Source: Thalassolituus sp. UBA674
GTDB lineage: Bacteria; Pseudomonadota; Gammaproteobacteria; Pseudomonadales; Oceanobacteraceae
Assembly: GCA_002298335.1 (NCBI GenBank)
Contig: DBNK01000032.1
Span: 1 to 48,821, forward strand
DNA length: 48,821 nt
Reading direction: 5' to 3'
A program made the translations under genes and the position numbers. How positions within the stretch are numbered: the first letter of the stretch is position 1; each line of letters opens with the position of its first letter. Shown here one piece after another: positions 7,561 to 15,658 of this stretch. The notes beneath the pieces were generated by a model, which saw nothing but the letters and a program-made list of their open reading frames with translations, did no database searches and had not been told where the DNA came from.

Positions 7561-8697
7561 TCAGTCCAGATCCTTGCCGTAAATCCGGTAGGTTTTGTAC
7601 TGTTCAGAACCGGTTTTACGGATCATGCCATTCACCGCATGATTGTCTTCCAGCGTCCAGGACAACTCATACCAGTCATAACCCAGCTGGTAGCCGAGAC
7701 GCACAAATTCCTGCTGCATGTAAAAGGCCAGGCCCGATGTGCGGTACTCTTCGGCAACGCCGACCACAAAGGTGCGCACTGAACGTATTTTGCGCTTCCA
7801 CCAGAGAAACTTGAGCACACCGATCACACCAAGACGGCCGTTAAGCTTATCCAGCACTTCGTTGTAATTCGGCAAGGCGATACCAAAACCGGCGACCTTG
7901 CCATTGATTTCGGCAAACATTACCAGCTCCGGATCCAGTACCTCTTTCAGGTCATCGTGCATCTGACGGATTTCTTCACGGGTCAGCGGTACGTAACCCC
8001 AGTGCCGGGTGAAGGTGGTGTTGTAGATCACCATAATCCGCTCCAGCTCTGCAGCCAGCTCCGCCGGGCGCAGAGGGCGCAGCACACACCCCAGACGGCT
8101 GAGATGTTCCGGCATGCTGACCGGTCTGTCTTCAAAGGCTTTACGCCAGGCGTACAGATCTTTGGCTTTGCTGAAGCCCTGCCTCAGACAGAGATCATGG
8201 TAATACGGCGGGTTATACGGCATCTGCATCACCGGCTTACTATCGTAACCCTCGAACAGAAATCCTACCTCTTCATCAATGCTCATGCTGAACGGACCCA
8301 GCAGGCGGTTACAGCCCTGTGTGCGGGCCCAGTTCTGCGCCGCATCAAACAGAGCCTCAGCCACGCTGTCGTCGTCGATACATTCAAAGAATCCGAAAAA
8401 GGCGGTCTGCTGCTGATGGTAGGCGTTGTGATTATGGTTCACACAGGCCGCAATGCGCCCCACCACCTGTCCGCCCTGTACGGCCAGAAACACCTGAAGA
8501 TCCGAATGCTGGTAATACGGGTGCTCCGCCGTATTGAGCTTGAACGCCACTTCCTCCTTCAGAGGTGGCACCCAGTTCGGATCATCGCGGTAAATCTGCC
8601 ACGGCAGATCAATGAAATCTTTCATCAAAGCCGGAGAATCCACGCTGATGATGTCGGTTTCCAGCAAGCGGGAAAGTTTCGCAGCAGACGTATTCAT
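7561..8697 (-). CDS. GNAT-fold acyltransferase, YghO-like
   Basis: A 378-residue protein of the large GNAT-like family that includes E. coli YghO. The N-terminal half has the family signatures PWQIYRDDPNWVPPL (33-47) and GFFGFFE, plus the hydrophobic strand VGRIAACVNHNHN. The C-terminal half (about 210-370) holds the second GNAT-like domain ending in YRIYGKDL. Members are often annotated as N-acetyltransferases; in some bacteria they sit in lipid or aminolipid biosynthesis loci, and no reaction is proven. Its ATG overlaps the stop of the decarboxylase gene by 4 nt, so it is the last gene of a coupled three-gene operon with a reductase and a decarboxylase. A role as acyl transfer step on the amine product is inferred from context only. 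Confidence 0.85.
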   Translation of the reverse strand: MNTSAAKLSRLLETDIISVDSPALMKDFIDLPWQIYRDDPNWVPPLKEEVAFKLNTAEHPYYQHSDLQVFLAVQGGQVVGRIAACVNHNHNAYHQQQTAFFGFFECIDDDSVAEALFDAAQNWARTQGCNRLLGPFSMSIDEEVGFLFEGYDSKPVMQMPYNPPYYHDLCLRQGFSKAKDLYAWRKAFEDRPVSMPEHLSRLGCVLRPLRPAELAAELERIMVIYNTTFTRHWGYVPLTREEIRQMHDDLKEVLDPELVMFAEINGKVAGFGIALPNYNEVLDKLNGRLGVIGVLKFLWWKRKIRSVRTFVVGVAEEYRTSGLAFYMQQEFVRLGYQLGYDWYELSWTLEDNHAVNGMIRKTGSEQYKTYRIYGKDLD

Positions 8698-10169
8698 GAT
8701 GTGGCGACCTCCGTTGTCAGTTGCTCCACCGCCTGAGTGATCAGCGCCAGTGCGGTTGCAACATGCTCCTTATGGGTTTTGAACTGTAACGGTGCCAGAC
8801 GTGCATAGAGGCGACCGTGCAGATGCGCCCCGGAAATGACCACCCGGCCATCTTCATTGACGGTATCAATCAGCTGTTGAGTCAGGTGGTTGGCCGCCGC
8901 GACATCCGCTTCTGAACCCAACGCAAAGCAACAGATGCCCAGCAATGGCCAGTCGGGTACTGAGAGAGCGGGAACCGGGCGCAGAGTCTCCGCTGCCCAC
9001 TCAGCCAGATCGAGCTTTTCGTTCAGACAGTTCACAAACGCCTGTTCACCGGCCAGTTTCAACGGCAACCACAGCTGCAGTCCGCGGGCGTTGCGCGACA
9101 GCTCCGGAGAAATCACCGACGGGTTCAGCATCAGCTCATCCGCATCGGCAAAGGGCAGGTAATCGGCATCCACATCAAAGGCGGCTTTCAGCGTGGCCGG
9201 TTGTTTCACCAGCAGGGCACCACTGCCCCAGGCGGTCCAGAAGGCTTTATGAGGGTCAATGGTGATGGAATCGGCCTCGCCAATACCAGCCATCGCGCTC
9301 CTGCCCCGCTCTGTCATCACAAAGGATCCGGCCCAGGCGGCATCAACATGCAGCCAGCAGCCATAGTCAACGGCCAGACGACGCATGGCCGGCAGATCGT
9401 CCACGGCACCGGTGCGGGTGGTTCCTGCGCTGGCAACCATAAAGAAAGGCACGCGGTCAGCCGCGACATCGGTTGCCAGCTGATCCCTGAGGGCCTGAAG
9501 ATCGGTACGTCCCAACGCATCCGTCGGCAGGGACACAATATGGGAATCGTAAAACCCGGCCATACGTGCTGCTTTCACCACTGAGTGATGGCACTGGTCA
9601 CTGGCGTAAATCACAGCTCGTGATGCAGTCTGCTCGCTGAGTAAATTCACCCGGGCAACATGTACGGCGGAAAAGTTAGCCAGCGAGCCACCAGAGGTAA
9701 ACACACCACCAGCGCCCTCTGGCATTCCGAACATCGAACACATCCACAGCAGCAGATTTTTCTCGATTTCGAGCAGGCCGGGAGCACCGGGGTAAAGCCC
9801 CGGCCAGCGGTTCACACCGCTGGTCAGCAGATCGCCGAGGGCAGACAACAGCAGACCACCGCCGGGAATATCGGCCATATAACCCGGGTGGTTGGCATTG
9901 ACGCCCTGAGTGCAGAGATCCCAGAGTTTCAGGTCATCCCATCCTGCGGGCAGCCCGAGTTCAGCCGCAGACTGAAGGGCCTCGGCATCCATTGGCTGAA
10001 AAGGTGCGAAACTACCCTGCCGGATATCATCGTTGTAACGACCCAGCAAGGTCAGCGCGTGCGACACCAGAGCCGAGAAATCCGGAAAACCGGTTTCCAG
10101 ACTGAGATCAGGGTGTTCCAGATCGGGCATAGCAATCCCCGTGGCAACAGAATTCAGAAAAGACAGCAT
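8694..10169 (-). CDS. PLP-dependent (aromatic amino acid type) decarboxylase
   Basis: A 491-residue group II PLP decarboxylase related to aromatic-L-amino-acid, tyrosine and glutamate decarboxylases. Visible elements are TSGGSLANF (159-167, phosphate binding), DQCHHSVVKAA with the cofactor-stacking His195, HVDAAW with Asp276 contacting the pyridine nitrogen, and DPHK with Schiff-base Lys308. It would turn an amino acid, or an amino-acid-like intermediate, into an amine in the cytoplasm. The substrate cannot be read from the sequence. The ATG at 10169 overlaps the reductase stop (TGATG). An alternative start at 10130 (MPDLEHPDL) has GGGG upstream and would give 478 residues. The coupling suggests one pathway with the neighbouring genes. 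Confidence 0.9.
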   Translation of the reverse strand: MLSFLNSVATGIAMPDLEHPDLSLETGFPDFSALVSHALTLLGRYNDDIRQGSFAPFQPMDAEALQSAAELGLPAGWDDLKLWDLCTQGVNANHPGYMADIPGGGLLLSALGDLLTSGVNRWPGLYPGAPGLLEIEKNLLLWMCSMFGMPEGAGGVFTSGGSLANFSAVHVARVNLLSEQTASRAVIYASDQCHHSVVKAARMAGFYDSHIVSLPTDALGRTDLQALRDQLATDVAADRVPFFMVASAGTTRTGAVDDLPAMRRLAVDYGCWLHVDAAWAGSFVMTERGRSAMAGIGEADSITIDPHKAFWTAWGSGALLVKQPATLKAAFDVDADYLPFADADELMLNPSVISPELSRNARGLQLWLPLKLAGEQAFVNCLNEKLDLAEWAAETLRPVPALSVPDWPLLGICCFALGSEADVAAANHLTQQLIDTVNEDGRVVISGAHLHGRLYARLAPLQFKTHKEHVATALALITQAVEQLTTEVATS

Positions 10170-11347
10170 CAGACCAGCTGCGCACGTTCAGGACGTACTT
10201 TTCTGATCCAGCGCTGAACGTCTGTCTGACGCAGACCGCGCTCAAGCACATCGGCGTACGAAGGCATTCGTGCCATGATATCGTCATCAACCCCGGACGG
10301 CATCAGGTTGGTATTGAGAATGCTTTCATAGGCCAGATCTTCGAGCATGATGCGCTCGGTTTTGCGGAACCCGGTCCGGGCCTTATCCATGAAGCGGTCA
10401 AATGAAACCACATCACAGCCGAGAATATCGGTAATTTCATCGGTGCAGATGGTTGGCAGGGTAGGAATAATTTCGCGCTCCGGCGCAGCTGAAAACGCGT
10501 TACGGATCAGAATTTCGCTGAGTACATCCACCGGTATAACCTGAAAGAATTCGCCTTCCCAGACCGTGCGGATACGCATCAGCTCAATGATCATGCGCCA
10601 ATAGCTGTAATGATAACCCGGATCAATCCCCAGCTCTGTGCTGCCGACAATATACGGCGGCTTATAAACACAGGCCTGTACCCCCTGCTCAGCGGCTTCA
10701 CGGTAAATGTGTGAGTTGATCCACTTGGTTTTTGAATAACCGGAATGCCACCAGATATCCTGACGTTGAAAGGCTTCCGGTACGTCAAACAGAGCCGCAA
10801 TCGTCGAACAGACATAATGCACAGCCTTAGGTTTACCGGTGTTGCAGAAGGTCAGGATATCAAGATTTTTCAGAGCAAAATTCTGCCGGAAATCAGCATA
10901 ACCCAGCTGATAATCGGTGTCGGAAGCAAAATGGAACACCATATCAATGGTGTCGCACAATTGCTCATAGTCGTCTTCATTCAGACCGAAATGGTGCTCG
11001 GTGTAGGCTGTTGGCAGATAATGCACCCGCTCATCAACGCATTCCCCGGCCAGACCGTAACCGGCCATGGCATCCTGCAGGCGCTCTGCGCCGGTTTTGC
11101 CTTTTTTATCGCGGATAAAACAGTAAATCGCCCCCACATCCTCCCGTGCCAGCAGTCCCTGAATGACATGAGTGCCAAGAAAACCATTGGCACCGGTAAT
11201 CAGAATGTTCTTTGCACTGGTCGTCTGGCGCGGGTGTCCCAGACTGTTGAAAGGAGCCAGTTTGATGTGAGAGGGCGCTCCGGTTGCCAGAGCGGCAAGG
11301 TCACAGTCGGGGTTGAGAAAACGTACGCGTGCCGAAACATCAGTCAT
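10169..11347 (-). CDS. Stand-alone thioester reductase-like (extended SDR) protein
   Basis: A 392-residue NAD(P)H-dependent extended short-chain dehydrogenase of the thioester reductase / fatty acyl-CoA reductase group. The Rossmann motif TGANGFLG is at 51-58 and the catalytic triad appears as Ser181/Thr182, Tyr204 and Lys208 (YSKTK). In NRPS and carboxylic acid reductases this domain is fused to a carrier protein and releases an aldehyde or alcohol. Here it is free, with about 45 N-terminal residues that resemble no adenylation or carrier domain, so an acyl-CoA or acyl-ACP substrate is likely. AAGGA precedes the ATG. It is the first gene of the reductase-decarboxylase-GNAT operon. Confidence 0.85.
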   Translation of the reverse strand: MTDVSARVRFLNPDCDLAALATGAPSHIKLAPFNSLGHPRQTTSAKNILITGANGFLGTHVIQGLLAREDVGAIYCFIRDKKGKTGAERLQDAMAGYGLAGECVDERVHYLPTAYTEHHFGLNEDDYEQLCDTIDMVFHFASDTDYQLGYADFRQNFALKNLDILTFCNTGKPKAVHYVCSTIAALFDVPEAFQRQDIWWHSGYSKTKWINSHIYREAAEQGVQACVYKPPYIVGSTELGIDPGYHYSYWRMIIELMRIRTVWEGEFFQVIPVDVLSEILIRNAFSAAPEREIIPTLPTICTDEITDILGCDVVSFDRFMDKARTGFRKTERIMLEDLAYESILNTNLMPSGVDDDIMARMPSYADVLERGLRQTDVQRWIRKVRPERAQLV

Positions 11348-11439
11348 TCCAAATATCCTTATTTGAGTGAATACAAGCCATGTATGGCCAGATGCTAAAA
11401 CAAACTAATACGTCATTCTTACGGATTCTTGAAAAAGAC

Positions 11440-11474
11440 GTCACACAGGGACAAATTGGCGCAATGTGTGTGAC
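11440..11474. promoter_or_regulatory. Inverted repeat upstream of the reductase operon (candidate operator)
   Basis: GTCACACA (11440-11447) and its exact reverse complement TGTGTGAC (11467-11474) flank a 19-bp spacer, about 95 bp upstream of the reductase start. The arms do not match the CRP consensus in spacing. A weak minus-strand promoter (TTCAAG, 17 bp, TATTAG) lies between this repeat and the gene. A regulatory role is plausible but unproven. Confidence 0.4.
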
Positions 11475-11488
11475 ATCCCGGAGAGCAG

Positions 11489-11519
11489 CCGGATTTTTCT
11501 TCAGCGGTGAAAAATCCGG
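11489..11519 (-). terminator. Perfect 11-bp hairpin after rlmKL
   Basis: CCGGATTTTTC and GAAAAATCCGG are perfect inverted repeats around a 9-nt loop, 21 nt past the rlmKL stop. There is no T run after the stem on the minus strand, so termination efficiency is uncertain. It may instead protect the mRNA 3' end. Confidence 0.5.
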
Positions 11520-11540
11520 ACAGGTCTGCAGGCGCCCGGA

Positions 11541-13697
11541 TCAGGCAGTTTTATGGCGGATATGGAAACAGACGTGAATATTGTCGCGGCGGGCAAAGTC
11601 CTGCGGCACGGATGATTTGCTGACATCCCTAACCTCAAAATCGTTACCCAGCGCCTCATCAAGACGGAATTTGCGCAGATTGCAGGAGAAAATCAGCAGA
11701 CCATCTTCCGCCAGATGCTCCATCGCACCACGGATCAGTTCACTGTGATCGCGCTGAATATCCAGTACACCTTCCATGCGTTTGGAATTAGAGAAGGACG
11801 GCGGATCCATAAAGATCAGATCGTATTCACCCTTATCGTCCTGCAGCCATTTCATGCAGTCTGCCTGTACAAAACGGTGGTATTCCATACTCAGATCGTT
11901 CAGCGCGAAGTTGTCTTTACCCCAGTTCAGGTAGGTATTCGACATATCCACACTGGTACAGCGCGCACCGCTCTTCGCCGCATGCACACTGGCTGTGGCG
12001 GTGTAACAGAACAGGTTCAGGAAGCGCTTATCCTGCGCCAGTGAAGCGATCTGCAGACGGGTCGGACGGTGATCCAGAAACAGACCGGTATCCAGATAAT
12101 CACGCAGGTTCACCAGCAGGTTCACCTGCCCTTCCCGCACCGCCATGGTACGGCGCTCGTTACTTTGCTTCTCGTACTGTTGTTTACCGCTCTGACGCTC
12201 ACGGCGTTTCAGCACAATCTGCTCCGACGGTACGCCGGTAACCTCTGGCAGCACGGCCAGAATATCCAGCAGACGGCGTTCCGCTACCACCGGATCAACC
12301 GATTTAGGTGGTACGTATTCCTGCACATGCAGCCAGTTTTCATAGCGGTCTACGGCGACGGCGTATTCCGGAATATCCGCATCGTAAAGACGGTAGCAGT
12401 GCACGTCTTCACGCTTCGCCCATTTGCTCAGGTTTTTGATGTTCTTCTTCAGGCGGTTAGCAAACGCCTCAACCGGGCCACGGATGGCCGACGGTGCCTC
12501 CTGCAGAGAGCGTTCATCGGCGGCACCGAACACCAGCAATTTTGTTTCGATCTTGCCGTTGAGAAAGCGGTACTGCTTCTCCAGCGGGCGGCGGATGGCT
12601 CTGGCCAGATCGGTATTGCCGGTAAAGATGGCCACCGACCAGTCCGGCAGGGTCAGAGCGGCCTGATGCAGCGACTGATACAGGGGTGCCAGCTGCGGCA
12701 GTTCACTCAGACGCTCACCGTATGGCGGGTTACAGATCAGCAGGCCGCCTTCGGCCAGGGTTTCTTTCTGGATACGCAGCTGATCGACCGGACGGCGTTC
12801 CAGATGGATCTTACCCGCCAGACCTGAGCGCTCCAGGTTCTTGGTGGCCGACTGAATCTGAGCCGCATCAATATCAAACCCGTACAGGCGGTTGGTCATG
12901 GACTCCAGCCCGCGTGTACGGCGTTCACGGGCTTCTTCAAGCAACGACATCCAGAGCTTGCGGTCGTGGCCTTTCCACTGCTCAAACCCCCATTGCTGGC
13001 GGTTCAGGCCCGGAGCAATGTCCGCGGCCATTAACCCGGCTTCCAGCAGGAAGGTACCGGAACCGCACATCGGATCGACCAGATGCCTGCCCTGCTTCGC
13101 CAGTTCAGGCCAGCCGGAGCGGATCAGCAGTGCCGCCGCCAGCGTCTCTTTCAGCGGAGCCAGACCGGGCTGTAACCGATAACCACGGCGGTGCATGCTG
13201 TCGCCGGAGATATTGAGGAAGATCTTCAGCCTGCCTTTGTGCAGCTGGGCTTCAATGCGGATATCACCACTCTTGTCGACATCCGGACGGCTGCCCGTCT
13301 CTTCACGGAAACCGTCTACCACAGCGTCTTTGATCTTCTGGGCACCAAACTGGGTATTACGGATAAAGTCGGAGCGTCCGTGAAAGTCGATACGGAAGGT
13401 GGCTGAAGCCGGAAAAACCTCGCTCCAGCGGATGCTGCGGGCGACGTCATAGAGCTTCTCAACACTGTCCACAATGTCATCAACCAGTGGCAGCATCATG
13501 CGGTTTGCCAGACGCGACCAGAGACAGACCCGGTACGCCGCCTCCTGAGAGCCCTGCCAGATCACGCCCATCGGCGGTTCTTTCAGAACTGTGCCGCCTA
13601 ACTCTCTGATTTCATCTGCAAGAAGTGACTCGGTCCCTTTGGCGCAGACGGCATGCCATTGGCGGGGTGTGGTGCTGTCAGTGCTGGTTTCAGTCAT
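11541..13697 (-). CDS. rlmL: Bifunctional 23S rRNA methyltransferase RlmKL
   Basis: A 718-residue fused enzyme that makes m2G2445 (RlmL half) and m7G2069 (RlmK half) in 23S rRNA. The order is a THUMP RNA-binding domain (about 50-165), the N2-methyltransferase domain with NPPYGERL beginning at Asn323, and a C-terminal Rossmann methyltransferase with DPPSFSNSKRM beginning at Asp631. Length equals the enterobacterial fusion (about 702). It is monocistronic and diverges from rmf over about 245 bp, a pairing that links ribosome modification with ribosome hibernation by position only. Confidence 0.96.
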   Translation of the reverse strand: MTETSTDSTTPRQWHAVCAKGTESLLADEIRELGGTVLKEPPMGVIWQGSQEAAYRVCLWSRLANRMMLPLVDDIVDSVEKLYDVARSIRWSEVFPASATFRIDFHGRSDFIRNTQFGAQKIKDAVVDGFREETGSRPDVDKSGDIRIEAQLHKGRLKIFLNISGDSMHRRGYRLQPGLAPLKETLAAALLIRSGWPELAKQGRHLVDPMCGSGTFLLEAGLMAADIAPGLNRQQWGFEQWKGHDRKLWMSLLEEARERRTRGLESMTNRLYGFDIDAAQIQSATKNLERSGLAGKIHLERRPVDQLRIQKETLAEGGLLICNPPYGERLSELPQLAPLYQSLHQAALTLPDWSVAIFTGNTDLARAIRRPLEKQYRFLNGKIETKLLVFGAADERSLQEAPSAIRGPVEAFANRLKKNIKNLSKWAKREDVHCYRLYDADIPEYAVAVDRYENWLHVQEYVPPKSVDPVVAERRLLDILAVLPEVTGVPSEQIVLKRRERQSGKQQYEKQSNERRTMAVREGQVNLLVNLRDYLDTGLFLDHRPTRLQIASLAQDKRFLNLFCYTATASVHAAKSGARCTSVDMSNTYLNWGKDNFALNDLSMEYHRFVQADCMKWLQDDKGEYDLIFMDPPSFSNSKRMEGVLDIQRDHSELIRGAMEHLAEDGLLIFSCNLRKFRLDEALGNDFEVRDVSKSSVPQDFARRDNIHVCFHIRHKTA

Positions 13698-13793
13698 GGG
13701 ATCGGATCACTTATATCTATGGCGTATTAAAACGGGCCCGACTATAAAAAAATAATCGTTACCCTTCATCATTTTTTCACGGTACAACTGTTA

Positions 13794-13873
13794 GTGAGTC
13801 AGGGAAGCCTCCCCCGCCGACTCTCTGCATCCGTTCGTGAACGGATGAAGGCTCAGGCTCCCTTCGCACTCAC
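13794..13873 (+). ncRNA. Structured 5' leader of rmf (rmf RNA motif-like)
   Basis: An 80-nt segment folds into one long interrupted hairpin. The outer stem GTGAGT (13794-13799) pairs with ACTCAC (13868-13873). The middle stem AGGGA-A-GCCT (13801-13810, one bulged A) pairs with AGGCTCCCT (13855-13863). The apical stem CATCCGTTC (13828-13836) pairs with GAACGGATG (13839-13847). It ends 70 nt before the rmf start codon. A conserved RNA structure called the rmf motif is known in the presumed 5' UTR of Pseudomonas rmf genes; this element sits in the same place, but membership in that family was not tested. It could also be a separate small RNA. Confidence 0.6.
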
Positions 13874-13943
13874 CTGTGGCGACACTCATTGCCGTCACCG
13901 TTAGCTGTTTACGTCATTCTGAAATTCACCATGAGGAATCAAT

Positions 13944-14138
13944 ATGAAGAAACAGAAACGTGACTCTCAGGAAAGAGCTTTTGCGCGCGGCTACCGCGCT
14001 GGTCTCACCCGTCGTTCAAAAGATCTTGCCCCGGAAGGACCAACCCGTGACTACTGGATGGCAGGCTGGCGCTCCGGCCGGTCGGACAACTGGGATGGCT
14101 TTACCGGTGTTTCTGGCATACACAGGATGATTATTTAA
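13944..14138 (+). CDS. rmf: Ribosome modulation factor
   Basis: A 64-residue basic protein matching Rmf. The N-terminal MKKQKRDSQERAFARGYRAGL is the conserved family start (E. coli MKRQKRDRLERAHQRGYQAG), followed by GRSKD-like and WMAGWRSGR segments. Rmf binds 70S ribosomes near the mRNA exit and drives 100S dimer formation in stationary phase or stress. GAGGA lies 6 nt before the ATG. A long folded leader precedes the gene and a strong terminator follows, so it is a monocistronic unit whose expression is likely controlled through its 5' UTR as well as growth phase. The C-terminus (about 15 residues past the core) is longer than in E. coli. Confidence 0.94.
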   Translation: MKKQKRDSQERAFARGYRAGLTRRSKDLAPEGPTRDYWMAGWRSGRSDNWDGFTGVSGIHRMII

Positions 14139-14188
14139 CCCCCCATATCAGATTGCACACTCCACCGAACCTCCCTTCCCAGGAGGTC

Positions 14189-14214
14189 AGCCCGGCTTAA
14201 CGCCGGGCTTTTTA
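14189..14214 (+). terminator. Intrinsic terminator after rmf
   Basis: The stem AGCCCGGC / GCCGGGCT encloses a 5-nt loop and is followed by TTTTT at 14209-14213. It lies between the convergent genes rmf and pyrD, and A residues upstream make it partly useful on the minus strand too. Confidence 0.9.
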
Positions 14215-14266
14215 TTACCTGTCTTTTGTACACCCGGTAATGTTGCACCGGCTGGCTCAGCCAGGA

Positions 14267-15286
14267 TCAACCTCTGGCAATGGCCTTCACTGACTCAGCC
14301 ACCAGCGCCGGGCCGCGGTAGATAAAACCGGAATAAACCTGAACCAGTGCCGCCCCGGCAGTCATCTTCTCCAGCGCATCATCACCGTTTAGAATACCTC
14401 CGACACCAATCACCGGCAGGCGGCCGTTCAGAGCCTGACTCAGGGTTTTCACGGTATGCGTAGACAGCTCGCGCACCGGCGCGCCGGAAAGTCCACCCGC
14501 CTCTCCGGCGAATGTCGAACCCAGCACGCCATCGCGGGACAGGGTGGTGTTGGTGGCAATCACACCGTCAATGCCGCATTCCACCAGCGTCTCAGCAACA
14601 GCCAGAATCTCTTTATCGGTCATATCCGGGGCGATCTTCACAAACACTGGTTTGTAGCCGTATTCCTCCGCCAGCTGCTTCTGACGGGCTTTGATCGGCA
14701 GCAGCAGATCTTTCAGGGCATCACCGTACTGCAGAGTACGCAGCCCGGGCGTGTTCGGCGATGAGATATTCACCGTGATGTAGGTAGCGTACGGGTACAC
14801 CTTCTCCAGGCAGATCAGGTAATCCGAGGTTGCCTTCTCCACCGGGGTATCAAAGTTTTTACCGATGTTGATACCGAGAACGCCTCTGAACTTCGCCTTT
14901 TTCACCTGCTCAACCAGGTGATCAACACCTTTGTTGTTGAACCCCATCCGGTTAATGATGGCCTGATGCTCCGGCAGGCGGAACAGACGTGGCTTGGGGT
15001 TGCCCGGCTGCGGGCGTGGCGTCACGGTGCCGATTTCAATAAAACCGAACCCCAGTGTGGCGAAGGCATCGATGTAGTCACCATTCTTGTCCAGCCCGGC
15101 AGCCAGACCGACGCGGTTCGGAAAGGTGATACCGGCAACCTCGACCGGATCGTTGGGAACATCGGCAACCAGATTCTTCAGCAGGCCGGTACGCTGTGCT
15201 GCACCCAGCAGGTCCAGCCCCAGCTCATGGGACGTCTCGCCACTCAGGCGGAAAAACAATGTGCGGGCAAGACCGTACCAATCCAT
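14267..15286 (-). CDS. pyrD: Dihydroorotate dehydrogenase (quinone), class 2
   Basis: PyrD oxidises dihydroorotate to orotate in pyrimidine synthesis, passing electrons to membrane quinones through FMN. The start at 15286 (MDWYGLARTLFF) has GGAG 7 nt upstream and gives 339 residues, as in E. coli (336); the ATG 10 codons earlier has no ribosome site. The N-terminal amphipathic helix region (1-40) is the quinone tunnel of class 2 enzymes. NRVGLAAGLDKNG binds FMN, INISSPNTPGL contains the catalytic serine loop, and GVGGI near the C-terminus binds the FMN phosphate. It lies 63 nt downstream of the DUF2835 gene on the same strand. Confidence 0.97.
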   Translation of the reverse strand: MDWYGLARTLFFRLSGETSHELGLDLLGAAQRTGLLKNLVADVPNDPVEVAGITFPNRVGLAAGLDKNGDYIDAFATLGFGFIEIGTVTPRPQPGNPKPRLFRLPEHQAIINRMGFNNKGVDHLVEQVKKAKFRGVLGINIGKNFDTPVEKATSDYLICLEKVYPYATYITVNISSPNTPGLRTLQYGDALKDLLLPIKARQKQLAEEYGYKPVFVKIAPDMTDKEILAVAETLVECGIDGVIATNTTLSRDGVLGSTFAGEAGGLSGAPVRELSTHTVKTLSQALNGRLPVIGVGGILNGDDALEKMTAGAALVQVYSGFIYRGPALVAESVKAIARG

Positions 15287-15349
15287 ACCAATTCTCCGGA
15301 ACCACTCTGAAATCAATGCGGCGCATTATAAGGGAAGCGGCTGAGCGAT

Positions 15350-15574
15350 TCAGCGCAGGCGTTCGATTTTTTCGAAGCGGCCTTCGGAGGTGAAACTGAT
15401 GGCGAAGCGGCCGCGGATGCCTTCATGGGTCACCACACGCTGCAGGACATTGGCCGGAAAGCTGACCTTACGGCCATCGACCGCTGTCGCAACGACGGTT
15501 TTCACCTCGCCATTGTAATAGCGCAGGTAATCATCGCTGCTGATGTACATATCCAGAATGATGGTCTGACTCAT
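15350..15574 (-). CDS. DUF2835 family small protein
   Basis: A 74-residue protein matching the short DUF2835 family of gammaproteobacteria. The visible pattern is ISSDDYLRYYNGEVKTVVATAVDG near the start and a C-terminal half of alternating strands ending GRFEKIERL. The predicted fold is a small beta-rich domain, cytoplasmic, with no signal. The function is unknown. It lies between gdhB and pyrD on the same strand and may be co-transcribed with pyrD. Confidence 0.85.
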   Translation of the reverse strand: MSQTIILDMYISSDDYLRYYNGEVKTVVATAVDGRKVSFPANVLQRVVTHEGIRGRFAISFTSEGRFEKIERLR

Positions 15575-15613
15575 CCGTGGGATGCGGCCTGTGAGGTGAT
15601 ATAGCGGCAGTGT

Positions 15614-15642
15614 ACGGCTTCCACCCGATGAGTGGAAGCCGT
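15614..15642 (-). terminator. Perfect 11-bp hairpin downstream of gdhB
   Basis: On the minus strand ACGGCTTCCAC pairs with GTGGAAGCCGT around a 7-nt loop, 17 nt past the gdhB stop. No T tract follows, so it may be a weak or factor-assisted terminator or an mRNA-stabilising hairpin. Confidence 0.55.
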
Positions 15643-15658
15643 TACCGGTCAGGTCAGG

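Noticed and set aside
11380..11577. A 65-codon plus-strand frame between rlmKL and the reductase gene
   Set aside because: It runs through two inverted repeats and into the end of rlmKL, with no ribosome site or domain; better explained as regulatory DNA.
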